Shown piece after piece: positions 8,881 through 16,318 of a DNA stretch of 35,163 nucleotides. Made by a program: the position numbers and the translations under genes. Where the stretch lies: NCBI GenBank assembly GCA_937899065.1, contig CALBPG010000258.1:1-35163 (forward strand), read 5' to 3'. Each line of letters opens with the position of its first letter. Position 1 is the stretch's first letter. A model generated the notes under the pieces. It was not told the DNA's origin and ran no database searches. It saw nothing but the letters and a program-made list of their open reading frames with translations. This DNA comes from an uncultured Allomuricauda sp. Lineage in GTDB: Bacteria; Bacteroidota; Bacteroidia; Flavobacteriales; Flavobacteriaceae.

Positions 8881-8888
8881 TACTTTTG
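8881..8888 (+). promoter_or_regulatory. TAnnTTTG -7-like element at the methyltransferase start
   Basis: TACTTTTG matches the Bacteroidota -7 consensus TAnnTTTG exactly. No TTG is seen at the usual -33 distance. The element ends only 3 bases before the ATG at 8892, so transcription from it would give a leaderless or nearly leaderless message. A chance match is a real alternative. Confidence 0.35.
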
Positions 8889-8891
8889 AGT

Positions 8892-10175
8892 ATGGGCCAA
8901 CTAAGGGTATGTGAATTATTTGCAGGCGTAGGGGGTTTTCGATTGGGTTTGGAGCAAACGGGTCATTTTAAGGTCGTTTGGAGCAACCAATGGGAGCCTT
9001 CCACCAAAACGCAACATGCCTCACAGGTTTATACAGCTCGCTTTGGGCCTGAATCCCATTCCAATAGAGACATCGATACCGTTCCAATTGATGAAATACC
9101 GGACCATGATATTTTAGTAGGAGGTTTTCCTTGTCAGGATTATTCCGTAGCGTCTTCCTTGAAAAGCTCAAAAGGATTAGAGGGGAAAAAAGGGGTGCTT
9201 TGGTGGTCCATTCATCGCATCTTATCCGAGAAGCAAAATAAACCGCGCTTTCTATTGTTGGAAAATGTGGATAGGCTTTTAAAATCTCCTGCCCAGCAAC
9301 GTGGGCGTGACTTTGCTATCATGCTCAGAAGCCTAATAAACCTCGATTATGCGGTAGAATGGCGGGTAATCAACGCAGCTGATTACGGAATGCCCCAGCG
9401 CAGACGAAGGGTTTTTCTTTTCGCTTATCATAAATCCACCTCTATTTTCAAGCAACTTTTAAAAAGTGATAAGACCTTCTGGTTGGAACAACAGGGTTTA
9501 ATGGCTCAAGCGTTTCCGGTTGAAGATTTAACAGCTCATACATCTTCTTTCTTTTTAGACGAATCTCTTTTGCGTCTATCACAGCAGTTTAATAAAGGAG
9601 CAAAAAATTCACCCTTCTTAAATTCTGGTGTTTGTATTGATGGTAGAGTATGCACATCAAAAGTTTCGGCAAATTATGAAGGGCCAAAAACATGCCTCAG
9701 TGATATTTTAGAAAATGTATCCGGACGAAGTGAACTTTTCCTGTCCGAATCAGAAATCGCAAAATGGAAATATCTAAAAGGAGCAAAAAAGGAGCAGCGA
9801 ACCCATAAAAATGGATTTACCTACCATTACAGCGAAGGCGCAATGCGTTTTCCAGATGACTTGAATCAACCTTCTCGTACGATTATTACCGGTGAGGGCG
9901 GTAGAGCGCCTTCCCGATTTAAACATGTAGTACAAACCGAAATGGGTTTAAGGCGGCTATCTCCTCTTGAGCTGGAACGCCTGAACATGTTTCCTGACAA
10001 TCACACCAAGCTTGATGGTATTTCCGATACCAAAAGAGCCTTTTTCATGGGTAACGCTTTGGTGGTTGGTATTGTGGAACGCTTGGGTTTGGTACTGCAT
10101 CAAAACATTCGGAAGGTTGAAAGGCAATTTTATCAAAGACTTGGCGAAGGAGCAGAAATTGTCCAGACTCCTTGA
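8892..10175 (+). CDS. C5-cytosine DNA methyltransferase (type II modification enzyme)
   Basis: A 427-residue m5C methyltransferase with the motifs in order: I, ELFAGVGGFRLG (residues 8-19, SAM binding); IV, GGFPCQDYS with catalytic Cys81; VI, LLENVDRLL (Glu124); VIII, MPQRRRRVF (Gln169); a target-recognition region around residues 200-310; IX-like RRLSPLELERLNMFP; and X, FFMGNALVVGIVERL. It transfers a methyl group from SAM to carbon 5 of cytosine in a short DNA site, protecting against the paired nuclease. The ATG at 8892 is preferred over the TTG at 8886. Its 3' end overlaps the endonuclease-like gene, a common restriction-modification layout. The recognition site cannot be read from sequence. 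Confidence 0.95.
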   Translation: MGQLRVCELFAGVGGFRLGLEQTGHFKVVWSNQWEPSTKTQHASQVYTARFGPESHSNRDIDTVPIDEIPDHDILVGGFPCQDYSVASSLKSSKGLEGKKGVLWWSIHRILSEKQNKPRFLLLENVDRLLKSPAQQRGRDFAIMLRSLINLDYAVEWRVINAADYGMPQRRRRVFLFAYHKSTSIFKQLLKSDKTFWLEQQGLMAQAFPVEDLTAHTSSFFLDESLLRLSQQFNKGAKNSPFLNSGVCIDGRVCTSKVSANYEGPKTCLSDILENVSGRSELFLSESEIAKWKYLKGAKKEQRTHKNGFTYHYSEGAMRFPDDLNQPSRTIITGEGGRAPSRFKHVVQTEMGLRRLSPLELERLNMFPDNHTKLDGISDTKRAFFMGNALVVGIVERLGLVLHQNIRKVERQFYQRLGEGAEIVQTP

Positions 10176-10722
10176 CCATTTGTATGAAACCCATCTTAAA
10201 CAGTATTCCGCAAAACGTGTTTCCAACATAGCGGAACAACTACAGGGTGTCGATGTCTTATTTCGACATAAGTATTCCAACAAAGCATATCGAATTGACG
10301 AAAAAGCACAATTGGATTACCCAGGAAGAGACCTGCCCACTTTCGCTTTTGAACTCGGTTATCACAAAGGTGATATGATAAAGCAAGGATGGTTGTTCGA
10401 CCCTTTGAAAAAAACTGATTTCTATGCTTTAATCACCAACATTACGCTAAAAAAGAATGAATATGATTCATGTTCCATCCGATTTGTAAATCGAAAATAG
10501 CTAATCATTTGGTTTACCGAGTGAGGGCTTTCAGAAGAGTTTCTCAAGATAAAGGCCTTTATCCATGAAGGTTTCACTGGTAAAGTTGAACTGAAGCAAC
10601 TAGACATGAACACTCAAGGATATCTCTATTTTTCAGGTAAACGAAAAGCTGAAAAACCCGTAAATCTTGTACTCTATTTAGACATGCTAGAACATTTGGG
10701 AATTGCGAAACGATTTATCTGA
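10141..10722 (+). pseudogene. Type II restriction endonuclease-like gene, interrupted by two in-frame stops
   Basis: This frame begins inside the methyltransferase gene and has no ATG. I place the start at TTG 10141 (AKEQKLSRLLDHLYETH follows), although the frame is open from 10012. A PD-(D/E)xK-like core is plausible: YRIDEKAQLDYPGRDLPTF with Asp53-Glu54-Lys55, then GYHKGDMIKQGWLFDPLKKT. The frame stops at TAG 10498-10500, and a second stop, TGA, lies at 10522-10524. The same frame then resumes for about 65 codons (GLSEEFLKIKAFIHEG ... GIAKRFI) to a TGA at 10720-10722 and reads as ordinary protein. An intact gene would encode about 193 residues. The nuclease assignment rests on context and the DEK signature; the family is not recognised. 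As it stands the product is truncated by about 40 percent. Confidence 0.65.
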
Positions 10723-11173
10723 CAGGTTTGTACACCATGTTGATATGTGGAATGCCGTCTTCCAAATATGTTTCACCCTCTGAAAGAAAACCCAAATCTA
10801 AATAAAACTTGGTAAGATATGTTTGAGCAGAAATTCGAATGGGTTGGTCATAGGTCTTCACCAACCAATCCATACTTGCTTGTACAATTTTCTTTCCATG
10901 CCCAAATATGCGATGTTCTGATTTGACCAAAACCCTGCCGATACTAGCCTCCTTAAAGTAATCCCCCGGGCCAAAAACACGAGTATAGGCCACGAGTTCA
11001 TTTTCCACATATCCTAAAACATGAGTGGCGTTTTGGTATTTGTTATCGATATCTTGATAAATACACTCCTGTTCCACCACAAAAACCTCACTGCGCAAAC
11101 GAAGCAATTCATACAACTGCGTTGCTGAAAGTAAATCAAAAGATAAAATCGATACGGTCAGTGAAGTGGGCAA
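10715..11173 (-). CDS. GNAT family N-acetyltransferase, ElaA-like
   Basis: A 152-residue acetyltransferase. The start LLRLRSEVFVVEQECIYQDID is the ElaA hallmark (LRxxVFVVEQxCxYxExD), and the acetyl-CoA binding region is IGRVLVKSEHRIFGHGKKIV near residues 78-97. The end, FYLDLGFLSEGETYLEDGIPHINM, is also typical. Family members transfer an acetyl group to an amine; the substrate of ElaA proteins is not established. It starts 19 bp after rpiB and is probably co-transcribed with it. Its last 8 bp overlap the end of the broken endonuclease gene on the other strand. Confidence 0.9.
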   Translation of the reverse strand: MPTSLTVSILSFDLLSATQLYELLRLRSEVFVVEQECIYQDIDNKYQNATHVLGYVENELVAYTRVFGPGDYFKEASIGRVLVKSEHRIFGHGKKIVQASMDWLVKTYDQPIRISAQTYLTKFYLDLGFLSEGETYLEDGIPHINMVYKPVR

Positions 11174-11192
11174 CTTGTGTCAGGTTTAAAAT

Positions 11193-11624
11193 CTATACAC
11201 AAGGAATTTTTTCGATGCGGCGTTCGTGTCGCCCTCCATCAAAAGGTGTACTAAGAAAAGTTTCTACCATCTCTAGAGCTTGAGGTAGCGCAATAAAGCG
11301 TGCGGGTAGACTCAAAATATTGGCATCATTATGGCCTCTAGCCAGACTTACGATTTCTTTGTTCCAACAAAGCGCACTTCTTACCTTTTGGTGTTTATTT
11401 GTAGTCATGTTTGCCCCATTTCCTGAACCACAAACAACGATGCCCATATCTACTTCACCGTTTTCAACATCAGAGGCTACAGGATGCACGAAATCTGGAT
11501 AATCCACGCTATCTGTTCCATCCGTACCATAGTTCACTACCTCTATCCCTTTGGATTTCAACAATCCAACGATAGCCAATTTATACTCGGTTCCAGCGTG
11601 GTCATTTCCTATTGCTATTTTCAT
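11193..11624 (-). CDS. rpiB: Ribose 5-phosphate isomerase B
   Basis: A 143-residue cytoplasmic enzyme that interconverts ribulose 5-phosphate and ribose 5-phosphate in the non-oxidative pentose phosphate pathway. Seen directly are the start MKIAIGNDHAG, the phosphate/active-site segment GIVVCGSGNGANM with the catalytic-position Cys65, and SLARGHNDANILSLPAR. The C-terminal basic patch GGRHERRIEKI is also typical. I use the ATG at 11624 rather than a TTG three codons upstream, because the conserved fold starts at this Met. A -7 promoter element lies 27 bp upstream. The downstream acetyltransferase gene follows after 19 bp. Confidence 0.95.
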   Translation of the reverse strand: MKIAIGNDHAGTEYKLAIVGLLKSKGIEVVNYGTDGTDSVDYPDFVHPVASDVENGEVDMGIVVCGSGNGANMTTNKHQKVRSALCWNKEIVSLARGHNDANILSLPARFIALPQALEMVETFLSTPFDGGRHERRIEKIPCV

Positions 11625-11650
11625 GGTTCTCAACGTTTAGGATGGTGGTA

Positions 11651-11658
11651 CAAAGGTA
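11651..11658 (-). promoter_or_regulatory. Putative rpiB promoter, -7 element
   Basis: On the minus strand this reads TACCTTTG, an exact match to the Bacteroidota -7 consensus TAnnTTTG, ending 27 bases before the rpiB ATG. No TTG is found at the expected -33 position, so the match is only to the -7 half. Confidence 0.5.
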
Positions 11659-12123
11659 CAATTCTTTTTATCTCACATTGTTGATAATCTCTCATGAAGT
11701 TTACCATTATCCCTATTTTCAGCAGGTTAAGAAATCCTAGTATTGTTGATTGATTTCAAAGAAATTCGTGAAACTTTATTTTGATATCTAGCCAAAACAA
11801 TGCATTACTCATTTCTATTTAATGTTTAGATAATATTCAATTAAAAATTAATCAAGGAATATTCAAGAATAATCAAAGTTTGTTAACACTAAATCAACTT
11901 TAAATTTTCAATAAAAACATGTTGATAGCACTTATTAAAATGCGTTGATATTAAATCTAAATTCTTGACTCCCAAGAAACTCATTATTGTAAAAAATGTG
12001 AACAATTTACTTTTCACGTGTAAAGCAAGTAAAACTCACTTTTTCTTTTCCCCTTGTCAACATACCATCATAATCATCATTTTTAATTTTTTAAAAAAGA
12101 AGAAAGAAATATTATATGGTATA
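11659..12123. other. AT-rich intergenic region between rpiB and rnr
   Basis: About 0.46 kb with no convincing gene. An in-frame extension from 11965 toward rnr is low-complexity and Lys/Phe-rich and does not look coding. GTTGAT occurs four times on the plus strand (starting 11680, 11745, 11921 and 11944) and once inverted as ATCAAC (near 11893), more than the base composition would lead one to expect. No exact TAnnTTTG element pointing toward rnr is seen, and no stable hairpin stands out. Confidence 0.4.
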
Positions 12124-12213
12124 ATGTTAACAAAAGATGAGATGAACTTCTTGTCATTACTATTGCAATTATTGCTGTATTTTAATTTGTATTTTGGTCG
12201 AAACAAAGGGTAA
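12124..12213 (+). CDS. Possible 29-codon leader peptide overlapping the rnr start
   Basis: ATG at 12124 opens a 29-codon frame (MLTKDEMNFLSLLLQLLLYF, then NLYFGRNKG). It ends at TAA, and the last A of that stop is the first base of the rnr ATG (TAATG). The peptide is hydrophobic in the middle. A purine-rich stretch, AAGAAGAAAG, lies about 20 bp upstream. The exact stop-start overlap suggests translational coupling, but chance is a fair alternative in such AT-rich DNA. I know no homologue. Confidence 0.3.
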   Translation: MLTKDEMNFLSLLLQLLLYFNLYFGRNKG

Positions 12214-14399
12214 TGTCGAAAAAGAAGAAAAGAGCGAGTAGCCAAAGAAAAAACGAGATTACCAAAGGCATCTTCACTATACTCGAAAAAGAACCTACTA
12301 AAAGCTTTAACTACAAGCAAATTGCAGCCAAGCTTGGTATCACGGATACTAGGGATAGAAATGACCTCATCAAACGATTGGGGCAACTTAAAGCAACAGA
12401 AAGAATAGTAGAGGTGGAACGTGGAAGGTATAAGAAAATAGCATCTTTAAATACCTATTTTGAAGGCAAAGTGGACGTTACACAAAACGGGAATGCCTAT
12501 GTCATAGTGGAAGATCAGAAAGAAGATATTTTCGTTCCCGCTGGAAAGCTTAATCGAGCGTTTCACGGCGATACGGTTGAAGTTTTCATGAAACCGAGAC
12601 GTAATGGTAAAAAACCTGAAGGAGAAATAGCCAAGGTCTTAGAGCGTAAAAAGGATGCATATGTCGGTATTTTGGACAAACAAAAAACCTATGGTTTTGT
12701 GCGTCCTATGGATTCAAAGATGTATACTGATATTTTCATTCCTGCTGAAAAGCAAAAAGACGCTAAAGATGGCGACAAAGTATTAGTCGCTTTAGGCGAT
12801 TGGCCAGAAAATGCAGATTCGCCTTATGGCGAAATCAAAGAAGTGCTTGGTAAACCCGGTGAACACAATACTGAAATCCATGCGATTTTAGCGGAATATG
12901 GACTACCCTATGAATTTCCACATGAAGTAGAGCAATATGCCAATCAATTGGATACGCGAATTCTTCCACAAGAAATCCAGCAGCGTAGGGACATGCGTGA
13001 CACGCTCACCTTTACCATTGACCCAAAAGATGCGAAGGATTTTGACGATGCGCTCTCCTTCAAAATTCTTGAGAACGGAAATTACGAAATTGGAATTCAT
13101 ATTGCGGATGTTTCGCATTATGTAAAGCCCGGAACAGTGCTAGATGACGAGGCCTATGAACGAGCAACTTCGGTTTATCTGGTCGATCGCGTGGTCCCTA
13201 TGTTACCAGAGGTCCTGTCCAATAATGCATGTTCTTTAAGACCTCACGAAGAGAAATATACCTTTTCTGCCGTTTTTGAAATGGATGAATCCGCTAACTT
13301 AAAGAACCAATGGTTTGGCCGTACGGTGACGTATTCAGACGAGCGTTTTGCGTACGGCGAAGCACAGCGTATTATTGAAACGGGAAAGGGTGAGATATCA
13401 AAAGAAGTTTCCATTAGAGATGGTGCCTATTCCGTTAGTGCCCCTATTGTAGAAGCCGTATTGACCTTGGACCGCTTGGCAAAAATCATGCGTACTAAAC
13501 GTATGGATGCAGGGGCGATCTCATTTGATAAGATTGAAGTGAAGTTCAATTTGGATGAAAGCAACGAACCAGAGGGGGTATATTTTAAAGAAGCAAAGGA
13601 TGCAAATAAGTTAATAGAGGAATTCATGCTTCTGGCGAACCGCAAAGTTGCCGAATATATAGGAAAGCAAAAGAAAACCTTTGTGTATCGGGTTCATGAT
13701 GAACCGGATGAGGAGAAACTCATGGCGTTGAATGGTGTAATTTCAAGATTTGGACACTCCTTGAATTTACGAGATAAAAAAAGCGTCAACAGTTCTTTGA
13801 ACCAACTACTTCAAGATGTAAGAGGCAAAAAGGAACAAAACTTAGTAGACACACTTGCCATTCGAAGTATGAGCAAGGCCATTTATACTACCGATAACAT
13901 AGGCCACTATGGACTAGGTTTTGACTTTTATACACACTTTACTTCGCCTATTAGACGTTATCCTGATGTGATGGTGCATCGTTTATTACAACATTATCTA
14001 GATAAAGAAAAGCAACCAAAACAAGACACTTACGAATCCAAATGCAAACATTCCTCTGATATGGAATTGTTGGCTGCTAGCGCGGAACGTGATTCCATAA
14101 AGTACATGCAAATCAAGTTCATGGAGAATCACAGCGATAAAGAGTTTTTGGGTGTGATTTCTGGAGTTACCGATTGGGGAATATATGTTGAAATCATCGA
14201 GAATAAGTGCGAGGGCATGGTGCGTGTTCGAGATTTAAAAGATGATTATTACATTTTTGATGAAAGACTTTTTGCGGTTGTAGGGGAACGAAGAGGAAAA
14301 GTATATCAGCTGGGGGATGAAGTGGTCGTTATGGTGAAACATACGGATTTAGTGAAAAGGCATCTCGATTTTACGTTGTTGGGCAAAAAAGAAGAGTAA
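12213..14399 (+). CDS. rnr: Ribonuclease R
   Basis: A 728-residue processive 3'-5' exoribonuclease of the RNase II/RNB family. Domain order: basic N-terminus and winged helix (residues about 10-70, SFNYKQIAAKLGI), cold-shock domains (about 80-230), catalytic RNB domain (about 255-590) and S1 domain (about 640-725, GVISGVTDWGIYVEI). The catalytic acids lie in FTIDPKDAKDFDDALSF: Asp270, Asp276, Asp278 and Asp279, the same spacing as in E. coli RNase R. It degrades structured RNA in mRNA and rRNA turnover. The DUF2807 gene starts 19 bp downstream, so a three-gene transcript through the LysE-type gene is likely. Confidence 0.96.
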   Translation: MSKKKKRASSQRKNEITKGIFTILEKEPTKSFNYKQIAAKLGITDTRDRNDLIKRLGQLKATERIVEVERGRYKKIASLNTYFEGKVDVTQNGNAYVIVEDQKEDIFVPAGKLNRAFHGDTVEVFMKPRRNGKKPEGEIAKVLERKKDAYVGILDKQKTYGFVRPMDSKMYTDIFIPAEKQKDAKDGDKVLVALGDWPENADSPYGEIKEVLGKPGEHNTEIHAILAEYGLPYEFPHEVEQYANQLDTRILPQEIQQRRDMRDTLTFTIDPKDAKDFDDALSFKILENGNYEIGIHIADVSHYVKPGTVLDDEAYERATSVYLVDRVVPMLPEVLSNNACSLRPHEEKYTFSAVFEMDESANLKNQWFGRTVTYSDERFAYGEAQRIIETGKGEISKEVSIRDGAYSVSAPIVEAVLTLDRLAKIMRTKRMDAGAISFDKIEVKFNLDESNEPEGVYFKEAKDANKLIEEFMLLANRKVAEYIGKQKKTFVYRVHDEPDEEKLMALNGVISRFGHSLNLRDKKSVNSSLNQLLQDVRGKKEQNLVDTLAIRSMSKAIYTTDNIGHYGLGFDFYTHFTSPIRRYPDVMVHRLLQHYLDKEKQPKQDTYESKCKHSSDMELLAASAERDSIKYMQIKFMENHSDKEFLGVISGVTDWGIYVEIIENKCEGMVRVRDLKDDYYIFDERLFAVVGERRGKVYQLGDEVVVMVKHTDLVKRHLDFTLLGKKEE

Positions 14400-14418
14400 A
14401 AATTAAAATGTATCCTGT

Positions 14419-15096
14419 ATGAAATATATTGCTTCATGCATTTTAGGTTTGCTGTTTTGGGTCTCTTGGGGACAAGGTGAGAAAATCACCCGCGATTTGA
14501 AGAAGTTCGATAAAGTCAAAGGGTTCGACGGACTCTCAATTAATCTTATCAAATCAAACCAGAATAAAGCGGTTATTACGGGAGCAAATACGAATAAAGT
14601 TGCTATTGTCAACAATGATGGAACCCTAAAACTGAGAATGGAGATTGATAAGATTTTCAGTGGGTACCGAACGTTTATTGACCTTTACCACACAGAGGAC
14701 TTGGTAGTTTTGGATGTTAACGAAGATGCTCGCATCTACAATGAAAAAGCATTCGTACAGTCTGTTCTTGAGCTAAAAGCACAAGAAGGTGGGGAATTGG
14801 TCATCAATTGCCAAGTAGAGCAATTATTGATAAAAGCCGTTACCGGTGGAGAGATTACGACTAAGGGTTTTTCTAAGAATCAAGATATCAACATTAATAC
14901 TGGCGGAGAGTACGTTGGAAAATCTTTCAAGACGGAATTCACGACAGTTACCGTAAATGCAGGAGGTTCGGCTAGTATTTATGCAACAGACTATGTTCAA
15001 GCCAATGTAAAAGCTGGTGGAGAGGTATTGGTGTATGGAGATCCTGCCAAAATGGATGAAAAAAAGGTGTTTGGAGGTAAAATCAAAAGGATGTAG
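14419..15096 (+). CDS. Head-GIN domain (DUF2807) exported protein
   Basis: A 225-residue protein with a signal peptide (MKYIASCILGLLFWVSWGQG) and the DUF2807 'putative auto-transporter adhesin, head GIN domain' pattern: a strand-rich beta-helix-like body. Short periodic runs such as VTGGEITTKGF, INTGGEYVGKSF, VNAGGSASIYA and VKAGGEVLVYG appear in the second half, and the C-terminus is GGKIKRM. Such proteins are widespread in Bacteroidota and their function is unknown. The gene sits 19 bp after rnr and 2 bp before the LysE-type gene. Confidence 0.88.
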   Translation: MKYIASCILGLLFWVSWGQGEKITRDLKKFDKVKGFDGLSINLIKSNQNKAVITGANTNKVAIVNNDGTLKLRMEIDKIFSGYRTFIDLYHTEDLVVLDVNEDARIYNEKAFVQSVLELKAQEGGELVINCQVEQLLIKAVTGGEITTKGFSKNQDININTGGEYVGKSFKTEFTTVTVNAGGSASIYATDYVQANVKAGGEVLVYGDPAKMDEKKVFGGKIKRM

Positions 15097-15098
15097 AC

Positions 15099-15761
15099 AT
15101 GTGGGATGATATTCAGACCGCGATTCCGTTGGGTTTCTTTTTGAGTTTCGTGGTAGGTCCTGTATTCTTCGTTCTTCTGGAAACCAGTGTAACCAAAGGA
15201 TTTCGTGCTGCAACTGTTTTTGATATTGGCGTCATTCTAGCGGATATCGTTTTTCTTCTCATTGCCTATTTCAGTAGTTTTCAACTCCTAGAAAACTTAA
15301 GCAATCAACCAGGTCTTTTTGTTTTCGGGGGAACGATTTTACTAGTTTATGGAGTGGTATTGTTCGTTCGAAAAGAGGCAAAGAAAAAACCGGGGTACAA
15401 AATCAAAAAAGGAACATATTTAGGTTTGATGGTCAAAGGGTTTCTCCTGAACTTTATCAATATTGGAGTATTGGCCTTTTGGTTGGGATTGGTGGTTATT
15501 GTTGGCCCCAGTTTGGATAATGACGAAAATAGGATTTTACTTTTCTTTGGAACAGTGCTTGGCGTCTATTTCGCAACCGATTTGGTCAAGATTGTTTTGG
15601 CTAAGCAGTTAAAGAAATACTTGACGGAAGAACGAATCGTGCTTATTAAAAAGGGTTTAGGAGTACTGTTGATGATTTGTGGCGTAGTATTGATTACAAA
15701 AGGCTTTTTACCCAAGGATAAGTTCAACATTCAGGACGGTATAGAACGCATAAGTGAATAA
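15099..15761 (+). CDS. LysE family amino-acid exporter-like membrane protein
   Basis: A 220-residue inner-membrane protein with about six hydrophobic segments (near residues 7-28, 38-58, 69-87, 108-132, 143-160 and 183-200). The N-terminal AIPLGFFLSFVVGPVFFVLL matches the conserved first helix of the LysE/RhtB family (PGP motif region), and GFRAATVFDIGVILAD follows as usual. Family members export basic or neutral amino acids by proton exchange; the substrate here is unknown. The gene is coupled to the DUF2807 gene (2 bp) and ends at a hairpin terminator. Confidence 0.87.
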   Translation: MWDDIQTAIPLGFFLSFVVGPVFFVLLETSVTKGFRAATVFDIGVILADIVFLLIAYFSSFQLLENLSNQPGLFVFGGTILLVYGVVLFVRKEAKKKPGYKIKKGTYLGLMVKGFLLNFINIGVLAFWLGLVVIVGPSLDNDENRILLFFGTVLGVYFATDLVKIVLAKQLKKYLTEERIVLIKKGLGVLLMICGVVLITKGFLPKDKFNIQDGIERISE

Positions 15762-15762
15762 A

Positions 15763-15794
15763 AAAACCCAACTATCTATAAGATATTGGGTTTT
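15763..15794. terminator. Bidirectional intrinsic terminator between LysE-type gene and tRNA-Cys
   Basis: AAAACCCAA (15763-15771) pairs with TTGGGTTTT (15786-15794). The interior adds TATCT/AGATA (15773-15777 and 15781-15785) around an ATA loop, leaving C15772 as a single bulge. Each strand ends the stem in a T run: TTTTCTTT on plus, and seven Ts on minus. It lies just after the LysE-type stop and 7 bases beyond the 3' end of the leftward tRNA gene, so it can serve both. Confidence 0.85.
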
Positions 15795-15800
15795 CTTTGA

Positions 15801-15870
15801 GGCATCGAGCGGATTCGAACCGCTGTACAAGCTTTTGCAGAGCTGTGCCTAGCCACTCGGCCACGATGCC
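15801..15870 (-). tRNA. tRNA-Cys (anticodon GCA)
   Basis: On the minus strand a 70-nt cloverleaf folds. The acceptor stem GGCATCG pairs with CGATGCC. The D arm is GCC...GGC with AGTGGCTA in the loop. The anticodon stem is CAGCT/AGCTT (first pair mismatched), with loop CTGCAAA giving GCA at positions 34-36. The T arm is AGCGG TTCGAAT CCGCT. The CCA end is not encoded. It would read UGC and UGU codons. Confidence 0.95.
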
Positions 15871-15882
15871 GTTTGAGTGGTG

Positions 15883-15890
15883 CAAATGTA
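15883..15890 (-). promoter_or_regulatory. Putative tRNA-Cys promoter, -7 element
   Basis: The minus strand reads TACATTTG, an exact TAnnTTTG match ending 12 bases before the mature tRNA 5' end. That position would start transcription a few bases upstream of the tRNA. No -33 TTG is visible; the upstream region is A-rich. Confidence 0.5.
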
Positions 15891-15918
15891 GTATTTTTTT
15901 TGTTTTTCCTAGTGGGTT

Positions 15919-16278
15919 TTAGCCTCTTTCAGAAGCCATGATGACAGTGACACTTTCCACATCACCTCCTATAGGCGGATTGATTTTGGATACGGCAATT
16001 TCTGCTTTTTCCACCATGTTTATTTCGTGAAGAATTCGGTCTAAAATCCGTTTGGCCACATGTTCTAATAATTTGGAACGAATGGCCATTTCATTCTTGA
16101 CAATATTGTTCAAATGAACATAATCGACCGTTTCTGAAAGCGTATCAGATATTGCTGGAGCCTTTAGGTTGGCCCATACTTCCAAATCAACGCGATAATC
16201 ACTTCCAATTAGGCTCTCCTCTTTTAAACAGCCATGGTTGGCATGAACGCGGATGTTGTTGACTCTAATTTTGCCCAT
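15919..16278 (-). CDS. folB: Dihydroneopterin aldolase
   Basis: A 119-residue enzyme of folate synthesis that converts 7,8-dihydroneopterin to 6-hydroxymethyl-dihydropterin and glycolaldehyde. Seen motifs are VHANHGCLKEESLIGSDYRV (active-site Glu near residue 21), DTLSETVDYVHL (pterin-contact region), LLEHVAKRILDRIL, and the C-terminal VSKINPPIGGDVESV with the catalytic-type Lys. Length and motif order fit the family. It lies 40 bp beyond the PorP/SprF gene in the same direction but has its own -7 element, so it may not depend on the adhesin operon. Confidence 0.95.
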   Translation of the reverse strand: MGKIRVNNIRVHANHGCLKEESLIGSDYRVDLEVWANLKAPAISDTLSETVDYVHLNNIVKNEMAIRSKLLEHVAKRILDRILHEINMVEKAEIAVSKINPPIGGDVESVTVIMASERG

Positions 16279-16304
16279 ATTCCATTAAGGATAATTGATG
16301 GGCG

Positions 16305-16312
16305 CAAAAGTA
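16305..16312 (-). promoter_or_regulatory. Putative folB promoter, -7 element
   Basis: The minus strand reads TACTTTTG, an exact TAnnTTTG match, ending 26 bases before the folB ATG and lying just past the stop of the PorP/SprF gene. The spacing is almost the same as that of the rpiB element. No TTG is seen at -33. Confidence 0.5.
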
Positions 16313-16318
16313 AAGAAT

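Noticed and set aside
8892-10722. Restriction-modification locus as part of an integrated mobile element
   Set aside because: No integrase, transposase, terminal repeats or target duplication are visible around it, although acquisition by transfer is still possible.
11965-12213. 82-codon frame running into the rnr start
   Set aside because: The upstream two thirds is low-complexity Lys/Phe/Ile-rich sequence from AT-rich DNA; only the last 29 codons are kept as a weak leader-peptide candidate.
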